From the NCBI RefSeq assembly GCF_016808335.1, contig NC_053148.1, positions 377,001-441,000 of the forward strand: a stretch of 64,000 bases of DNA, read 5' to 3'. Source of the stretch: Panicum virgatum. Its lineage: Eukaryota; Streptophyta; Magnoliopsida; Poales; Poaceae. The translations under genes and the position numbers were made by a program. The notes below the pieces were generated by a model that did no database searches, was not told where the DNA came from, and saw only the letters and a program-made list of their open reading frames with translations. How positions within the stretch are numbered: position 1 is the first letter of the stretch; each line of letters starts with the position of its first letter. This document shows, piece after piece, positions 57,601 through 64,000 of this stretch.

Positions 57601-59195
57601 GCCTTTTCCTAATCATGGGGTTAACCTGAATAAAACAGATTGATGGACTAAGTAGCATCCGGATGTACATACCTAAGGATCTTCTGCCTGTAGAAGCTCG
57701 AGAAAACACTTTGAGGAAAGTTGAAGAAGTGCTTTCAAGGTTTGCTAAAGATGGGGTACCTCTATTGGATCCAGAAGAGGATATGAAGGTAAGAAAACAC
57801 TCAGGATGCTGTCAGATTTCCTCTGTTTATGCGGTTCTAATATGACCTATTCCTTTTAGGTACAATCAAAATCTTTTCGGAAAGCCACCAGAAGAATCGA
57901 AGCTCTGGAGGGCTTATTCGAGAAGCATGATATCCGTAGTTCTCCACATATCCAGCAAAAACTTAAAGTCTTGCATGCTAAGCAAGAATTATCAGCTAAA
58001 ATAAAGTCCATCAAGAAAACAATGCGGTCTTCCACTGCTTTAGCTTTCAAGGATGAGCTCAAGGCCCGGAAACGGGTTCTTCGCAGGCTGGGGTATTGTA
58101 TTTTTTTTCTCTTTGACATGATTTTTTTACCCCCAGAGTTTGTTGATTTGAAACTTTTAAGAAGTGCCTACCCAATGCTTGACTTGTTACAAGTGTACCA
58201 TGTTTTCTGACAATAAATTTGCTGTTTTGAATTCAAATTTTGGTTGTGTATAGTATAATATTTGGCATCTAATATTGTGATGCGAAAAGACAGACACAGA
58301 ACTTAATCGGTAGGCCAATTTACCAATTAGAAGCATCTTCCTCTGGCATGTTGGATATTTGTTTCATTTTGAATCGTATTGGAAAAATATATGTCCTATC
58401 ATGAATTTTAAAATCTCATTGTCGATTGAAAAGAATAGTGTCAGGGATATCATATAGTCACACCAACCTTACAATTTCTCAAGAATGTATATCTTTATTT
58501 CAGATATGTTACAAGCGATGATGTTGTGGAAGTGAAGGGCAAGGTGGCCTGTGAGATAAGCTCAGCTGATGAGCTGACATTGACAGAGCTTATGTTTAGT
58601 GGCACTTTGAAGGATGCTACTGTAGAACAGATGGTAGCCCTGCTTTCTTGCTTTGTTTGGCAGGAGAAGCTCCAGGATGCCCCGAAGCCAAGGGAGGAGC
58701 TTGATTTGCTCTTCTACCAATTGCAGGAGACAGCAAGAAGGGTTGCTAACCTTCAGCTAGAGTGCAAGGTAATTAATACTACTAAATCATCATATCAAAT
58801 GCCTGTCCTTGTTTTCATTTTCCTTTTCTCTGGAAAGATATGTGGGCTTGTAGTGCTGTGTATATATTGAATCAGGGTTCTGAAAAATGATATTTTGCTC
58901 CAACTGATAATGACAGATCCAAATTGATGTGGAAAGCTTTGTGAATTCTTTCCGACCTGACATAATGGAAGCGGTGTATTCTTGGGCCAAAGGGTCGAAA
59001 TTCTACCAAATCATGGAGATGACTCAAGTGTTTGAAGGCAGCTTGATCAGGGCCATCAGGAGGCTGGAGGAGGTTCTGCAGCAGCTAATTCTGGCATCCA
59101 AGTCGATTGGGGAAACCGAATTGGAAGCAAAACTTGAGGAGGCAGTCAGCAAGATCAAGAGGGATATAGTATTCGCTGCATCTTTGTACTTGTAA
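51610..59195 (+). CDS. MTR4: MTR4-type DExH-box RNA helicase (nuclear exosome co-factor), 999 aa
   Basis: Fourteen exons join in frame: 51610-51909, 52362-52562, 52651-52869, 53071-53409, 53506-53610, 53839-53949, 54568-54818, 55151-55274, 56354-56630, 57394-57539, 57639-57788, 57860-58092, 58504-58768, 58917-59195 (3000 nt). All donors are GT except the GC donor after 53610. The start [11 protein letters not shown] is followed by a low-complexity N terminus. Helicase motifs: [11 protein letters not shown], motif [10 protein letters not shown] (102-110), [14 protein letters not shown] (194-197), SAT in [19 protein letters not shown], and motif [12 protein letters not shown] (467-476). The arch/KOW region and the C-terminal DSHCT domain (exons 13-14, from about 810) follow. 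Length and domain order match plant MTR4. It unwinds and feeds rRNA precursors and aberrant nuclear RNAs to the exosome. HEN2 is the close paralogue, but the N terminus fits MTR4 better. Confidence 0.95.
52230..52252. repeat. Poly(C) tract in MTR4 intron 1
   Basis: A run of 23 C residues about 110 bp before the intron 1 acceptor. Such tracts are unstable, and its length may be an assembly artefact. Confidence 0.9.
55752..56190 (-). mobile_element. 5'-truncated LINE (L1-type) in MTR4 intron 8
   Basis: Read on the minus strand it ends in a poly(A) run (T-run at 55752). It encodes the C-terminal tail of a plant L1 polyprotein: [16 protein letters not shown], then [17 protein letters not shown] and a stop near 55925. 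The zf-RVT-type IWKHRN motif supports the call. Its 3' end (TCTCGAACGCGCAGGAGAAC on the plus strand) matches the fragment at 12797. The 5' limit and target duplication are unclear. Confidence 0.72.
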
Positions 59196-60655
59196 CATGT
59201 CTTGATGGCGTCATGATTTCGTAAGAGCTCCAAAGCATAGAGAAATTAAATCACACTTTGCTCAAGTGCTGTTGGCCTGATGGAGCTGTCTGGTCGAAAC
59301 ATGGAGCAGTGATATGGCAGGCAAAGTTTTGTTAGTGTTGTTAACCTTGTAGGGCATGTTTGGATTGCAAGATGTAAGAATTTTGCAGGAACCTTTACAA
59401 TTCTACCAGAAATTCTGGAGAACCACAGGAATCGATGTAGCTTGTACAAGTAAATTAGTTAGGAATAGTCCATGGACGGAAATCTGTACTGATTTTTTGC
59501 CCTGTACACAATCAGAGACGCACTGAAATCCATTGTTTTTATTTTGTCAGAAACGAGTGTAAGAGAGCAGGTCAATTTCAGATTATTTTGGGTGTGTATA
59601 TTATTGCAAAGCTCAATGTCACTTGCTATGTGTTGGTTTGGATGTTATTGGCCGGCTGAAGGTCACGGGCTACTATATCGCTGCTTTTGGACAATTATCA
59701 TCATTTGAAAGTGAGCATTTGTATGTGTATGTTTGCATCATAACACAACGTCTACACCAGTCACCAGGGTGCAAGTGTCAAACTTGGAACTGGTCAGCCA
59801 GGTCAGGTGATGAGTATGACTACTCCTACAGTCCTACTGTATGTGATAGAGTATGTATGTACGTGCAGTAAGCTACAAACTGCCTGACGCTTGTGCGGTA
59901 ACCAGTTGCGGAGATTATATGATCTGATTTTAAGTTGATATTTAAAACTAGTTATGATTATATATGATTCTGTGTAATACTATAGAGTGCATATAAACAG
60001 AGCGCGGAGTCGAAGAACCGGTCCTGACAAGGAAATGCGACTAGTAGTTAATCTCAAATGGAGCAAGTATTTGGTTAGCAATGTAAAAATTAATTGTACG
60101 TTGCAGCTGAAGACATGCATGATGGCCGGCCAGTTATGCACATATATATCAGATTAAAAGCAAAGTAAGCTCGTTCAGACAATGTATTACTTGTCCTTTT
60201 ACTATCCACTAATTATTACTAATGCAAGTGGTAGTGAGCAAATTGGCATCGTTGGATATTATGCTGGTAACTAAGTCGTGCATGCTTATGATGTCGTATC
60301 TGATCCAATGAAGAGCACGTAAAATCTGCGCAATCAAGAAGGCTATCTACTACTACTACTACATACTAGAGTGAGAGATAGCAAATGCATGTTCCACAGG
60401 GCACGTACGTACGTATGCCGCGCCTCAATTGCTTGCCGGCCGGCTGTCTGTCAGTATTACTAGCTAGCTAAAACTCTGTATAATAAGCGAGCGAGCGAAC
60501 AACTATACTAGCTAGCCTCCAGAATTCGTGCAGTACAAATATGGCCTCCAACTGATCATATTTCGCACAGCAAACAAATTGAAGCATCAGCTAGCCATCA
60601 TCTCAGCTCTCGATCATCACTAAACCAGACTCGCAGCTCGCTGTAATTGACACAA
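59196..60655. other. MTR4 3' UTR and upstream region of the Cys-rich gene
   Basis: The first ~350 bp is probably MTR4 3' UTR. No transposon ends or gene can be supported in the rest. A TATA-like TGTATAATAA at about 60478 sits about 215 bp before the ATG of the Cys-rich protein and may belong to its promoter. Confidence 0.45.
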
Positions 60656-60693
60656 ATGACGGCAATGGCGGCGATCAGCAGCAGCATCAGGCC

Positions 60694-61026
60694 ATGATCA
60701 CCTGCTTGCTGCTGTGGGTCGTTGTTGTTCCGCCGGCGTCGGCGTGCGGCAGTCACCCGTGCCCGAAGCCGGCGGGCAAGTGCCCTGTGAACGCGGTGAA
60801 GCTGGGCGTGTGCGCGGACGGGCTGATCCACGCGGAGGTGGGGCAGCCGCCCAAGGAGCCCTGCTGCTCCCTCATCTCCGGCCTGGCCGACCTGGAGGCC
60901 GCCGTCTGCGTCTGCCTCGCCATCAACGCCAACGTCCTCGGCGTCGGCCTCGACGTCGCCGTCGACCTCTCCCTCCTTGTCAACTACTGCGGCCGCACCG
61001 TGCCCGCCGGCTTCCAGTGCGCATAG
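60694..61026 (+). CDS. Secreted eight-cysteine-motif protein (HyPRP / DC2.15-like), 110 aa, single exon
   Basis: A short hydrophobic signal peptide (MITCLLLWVVVVPPASA) precedes ACGSHPCPKPAGKCP. The eight-cysteine pattern follows: C in KCP, C in LGVC, CC in EPCCSL, CVC in AAVCVCLAI, C in VNYC and C in GFQCA, with hydrophobic LG/VLG segments as in hybrid proline-rich proteins of the LTP/2S-albumin fold. These are cell-wall or plasma-membrane associated; the fold is disulfide-stabilised. The proline-rich linker is reduced to a few residues. Upstream ATGs at 60656 and 60665 open a frame (MAAISSSIRP) that closes just after the 60694 start and is out of frame with it. The 60694 start is the only one that reaches the domain; a small indel in the original signal peptide is possible. 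Confidence 0.82.
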   Translation: MITCLLLWVVVVPPASACGSHPCPKPAGKCPVNAVKLGVCADGLIHAEVGQPPKEPCCSLISGLADLEAAVCVCLAINANVLGVGLDVAVDLSLLVNYCGRTVPAGFQCA

Positions 61027-61248
61027 CTGCAGGCCAGCTAGCTAGTACACTGTGTGCACCGCATGCGTGCATTTTATTATCATGATCCATCGTATCAGCG
61101 CCACCGATCGACACGTCTATATAATATATATCATATATATCCGACTCATGTGTGTGTAAGGTAAAAGAAAGAAATAAGATCGAAGTGGCGTGCATGCAAT
61201 TACTGGCTTTTATTAATTTCCTCCATCTATTTTTTGCATCACTGTGAG

Positions 61249-61250
<2 letters not shown>

Positions 61251-61334
<84 letters not shown>
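61251..61334. repeat. (TA)n microsatellite, about 42 repeats
   Basis: Uninterrupted AT dinucleotides ending exactly where the next LTR begins. It is highly mutable, and its length is likely to vary between individuals. Confidence 0.97.
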
Positions 61335-61339
<5 letters not shown>

Positions 61340-61796
61340 GAGTAATGGGCTTGGCCCATTACTTCTAAAGCATTAAAAGAATTTAAAGCCCACTATTAAA
61401 GCTAGGGAATCAATGCTTAATTCCGTACCGGGAATTGAGGAGGATCTCAACCGACTTAAAAGGTGGACTTCGTGTACACCACTTGTGAAGCCGGTAAGAG
61501 GAGGACGGTGAACCACGCGCGCGCGCTCGCTCGCCTCGCTCGGCCGGGCGGGGCCGTGGACGAGGCGCGGCGCGGCGCGCGTGCGCGGCCGGACGTGACG
61601 TGCAGGTGCCGGTGCGGTGCGGTGCGGTGCGACGTGATGTGCTGAGATGAGAAGGATACTAATGACCGGACATTGAAGGCTCTTTACGACGTCCAGGTTC
61701 GTTGAACCTGAGGCACATTAACTGCCGCTCATCAAAGCCATTCATGATGTCCAGGTTCGTTGAACCTGAGGCATATCGTGCCTATATAAACCAGCA

Positions 61797-62064
61797 CCCT
61801 CTCCTCTCATCCTCACTCATCTCAAGCACTCATCCAGGTACTCCTCTTCAGGAGACCTCTCCCTTCTTCCTCAGCTGCTTTCTGCCTTCCCCACCGCTAG
61901 CACTGCGCGCACAGGTCTAGCGAGAGCAGGCCCTCTCCTCTCATCCTCACTCATCTCAAGCACTCATCCAGGTACTCCTCTTCAGGAGACCTCTCCCTTC
62001 TTCCTCAGCTGCTTTCTGCCTTCCCCACCGCTAGCACTGCGCGCACAGGTCTAGCGAGAGCAGG
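61797..62064. repeat. Perfect 134-bp tandem duplication in the copia copy 3 leader/LTR
   Basis: Units 61797-61930 and 61931-62064 both start CCCTCTCCTCTCATCC and end GCGAGAGCAG; I see no mismatch. Shorter duplications lie next to it: GTTCGTTGAACCTGAGGCA (61695 and 61755), CTACTTCCCGGCGTAACCG (62147 and 62186) and TCGAATAGCATGTCTATTCC (62271 and 62311). Confidence 0.88.
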
Positions 62065-62319
62065 GCCTCCGGAACCTCGCGGGCAATTAGGTTTTTGGGA
62101 AGCGTCTTGACGCGACTGCTCGCTCCCTGAACGACTCCTTCGTCTACTTCCCGGCGTAACCGCTCGTGCGAACGACTACTTCGTCTACTTCCCGGCGTAA
62201 CCGTTCGTGGGACTGCACTGCGAACATCTTCCTGCATCGACATAGTTCGGCTACTTCGAGCAAGACCAGTCGAATAGCATGTCTATTCCAGCTCTACTTC
62301 GAGCAAGACCAGTCGAATA

Positions 62320-63548
62320 GCATGTCTATTCCAGCTGGTAACGGCGCAACCGGTGCCTCTGGCACTGGTCCCGCCTTGGGGTACTTACTAAACCTACTCT
62401 GGTTTAATTCTTTGTTCATGCTTATTAGTGAGAATAACATGAACACATGCACATATCTTGTACACACATTATCACTCATCTATATCATGAAATTGATATT
62501 AATATTTGGAATTAAAATATACCGAAAATTGCCTAGATATCTAACAATCCAAAAACCTAATTGTGTTAATAGGCTTTCGGTATCTAGCTTTGCTGCATCA
62601 ATCAAACCACCACCTTTTGATGGTTCAAATTACAAACGTTGGCAAGAGCGGCTTATACTGTGGTTAACACTATCGAGAGTGATCCATGTGAAAGAGGGTA
62701 AGCCTGAATAATTCTCTCCAGAGGAAGGGAGTGCATTCGATGAGGCTGATATTCTCTTTCGAGGCTTGATCATTAGTGTTCTCGGTGATAACCTGGTGGA
62801 TTCTTATATCCGGCTGCCAACTGGCAAAGCATTGTGGGATGCTCTTGAGACTCAATATGGAGTATCTGACGCCGGGAGTGAGTTGTATATCATGGAGCAG
62901 TTCCTTGAGTACAGGATGGTCGAAGACCGTTCTGTAGTGGAACAGCCTCATGAAATACATACTCTGGCAAAAGATCTAAAAATTGCAGCAAAGAGTCCCC
63001 ATGTGTGTTACCCAATAAGTTTGTGGCCGGAGGTATAATCTCTAAGCTGCCACCTTCTTGGAGGGACTTTGCTACTTCTCTAAAACACAAGAGACAGGAG
63101 TTCACAATAGATGGACTCATAGGGACTCTTGATGTTGAGGAGAAGGCGAGAGCAAAGGACATACGTGGGAAAGGAGTTGTTGGTGCTTCAAGTGCCAATC
63201 TTGTTCAGAAGAACAACTCCCACAAGAACAAGAAAAAGCCACCGCAGAACCAACCAAAGACTAAGAAGACAACCACTTTTAAGAAGAAGAAGAAGACGGG
63301 AGCTTGCTATGTGTGCGCTAGTACGGATTACTTTGCTGCAAAGTGTCCGAACCGCAAAGGCAACGACTCCGCCAACATGGTTATTAGCGAGCCTGGAGGA
63401 ACTTCGGGGTACGGTAATTTATTACCTACTGTTCTTTCAGTCTTTGGTTCACCCGAGTGGTGGGTTGACACTGGTGCTAATATTCATGTTTGTGCTGATG
63501 CTTCTTTGTTCTCTTCTTACCAGACCGGCGGGACTTCCTCCTTGCTGA
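62320..63548 (+). pseudogene. copia copy 3 gag, degraded
   Basis: A start-like MSIPAGNGATGASG is followed, after a stretch with GTACTTAC and TTAATAG splice-like borders (62380-62571), by copia gag sequence: PPPFDGSNYKRWQERLILWL, then GKALWDALETQYG and MEQFLEYRMVEDRSV. A CCHC-like knuckle (CYVCASTDYFAAKCP, with an unusual spacing and a missing His) lies near 63310. Stops at about 62710 and frame changes near 63030 show that it is no longer intact. Confidence 0.78.
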
Positions 63549-64000
63549 TGGGGAACGGATCACATGCGCGTGTTCTTGGTGTTGGTACGGTAAATCTGAA
63601 GTTTACTTCGGGGAAGACCGTGCAGCTGAAGAACGTGCAGCATGTCCCCACCATCAAGAAGAATTTAGTCAGCGGCTCTCTACTGTGTAGAGATGGTTTC
63701 AAATTAGTCTTTGAGTCCAATAAATGTATCTTGTCTAAGTTTGGTACTTTTGTTGGAAAAGGTTATGAAAGCGGAGGCTTGTTCCGTCTTTCTTTGTCAG
63801 ATGTTTGTAATAAAATTGCATACAATGTTATTAACGTTGATGAAACAAATGTTTGGCATTCGAGGCTTTGTCACGTTAATTTTGGTTGTATGATGCGCTT
63901 AGCTAATTTGAGCTTAATTCCAAAGTTCACTTTTGTCAAAAATTCTAAGTGTCATGTATGTGTTGAATCAAAACAAACTCGTAAGCCTCATAAGACCGCG
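63440..64000 (+). pseudogene. copia copy 3 protease and GAG-pre-integrase region (partial)
   Basis: The protease active site is WWVDTGANIHVCAD, followed by LMGNGSHARVLGVGTV and KNLVSGSLLCRDGFKLVFES. The GAG-pre-integrase part has VWHSRLCHVNFGCMMRLANL and CHVCVESKQTRKPHK at the window edge. This part reads open to the edge in one frame, unlike gag. Confidence 0.82.

Larger units (their letters stand above)
61335..64000 (+). mobile_element. Ty1/copia LTR retrotransposon (copy 3), cut by the right window edge
   Basis: The LTR starts TGTTGGAGTAATGGGCTTGG immediately after the (TA)n tract. A promoter-like GCCTATATAAACCAG lies at about 61778. Gag and protease sequence follows. The 3' LTR, integrase core and RT are beyond the window, so the LTR end and the target duplication cannot be checked. 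Confidence 0.85.

Overview
The window is nuclear DNA from a grass (Poaceae). The evidence is GC-rich first exons with a strong 5'-to-3' composition gradient, GT-AG introns, Tourist/Stowaway-type MITEs, Helitrons, Pack-type transposons and Ty1/copia elements. A panicoid grass is my guess, but the sequence alone does not fix the species. There is no bacterial, organellar or viral gene, and no CRISPR array, tRNA or rRNA gene that I can see.

Five host genes are supported. (1) The 5' part of a multicopper-oxidase-like SKU5/SKS gene on the minus strand (40-2217), which runs off the left edge. (2) A PH-RhoGAP-coiled-coil ROP GTPase-activating protein (REN1/PHGAP type), 24 coding exons spread over 9275-29712. 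(3) A convergent three-exon BAG7-type co-chaperone with an IQ motif on the minus strand (30233-31974). (4) A complete MTR4-type DExH RNA helicase of the nuclear exosome, 14 exons at 51610-59195. (5) A small secreted eight-cysteine (HyPRP/DC2.15-like) protein at 60694-61026. Every exon chain was joined by splice signals and checked for reading-frame continuity: 867 codons for the RhoGAP, 387 for BAG7, 999 for MTR4.

The rest is largely transposable DNA, and many boundaries can be placed exactly from target-site duplications. Left arm: a Tourist-like MITE, a 1.8-kb Mutator-like element (2899-4717) carrying the N-terminal exons of its transposase, and a 639-bp foldback Mutator MITE. Inside RhoGAP introns: two Ty1/copia elements (15709-21009 minus, 22102-27595 plus), a MITE, a LINE 3' end and a short Helitron. 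Between BAG7 and MTR4 (32.2-51.3 kb) lies a nested transposon block. Three Harbinger-like elements of one terminal family (32416-39251, 39939-45157, 45161-46510) carry hAT elements, two solo LTRs (4019 and 583 bp), MITEs, a further Harbinger-like element, and fragments of a cytochrome P450 gene and a U-box/ARM gene. A 2.9-kb Helitron and a 1.2-kb Pack-MULE follow. At the right edge a (TA)n microsatellite is invaded by a Ty1/copia element that runs off the window.

The host genes do not form a pathway; they are ordinary separate genes (cell wall, ROP signalling, chaperone, RNA decay, secreted Cys-rich protein). I found no convincing undescribed system. The most unusual structure is the Pack-type element at 39939-45157, where two diverged copies of a P450 fragment face each other around a U-box fragment and could form a hairpin transcript.
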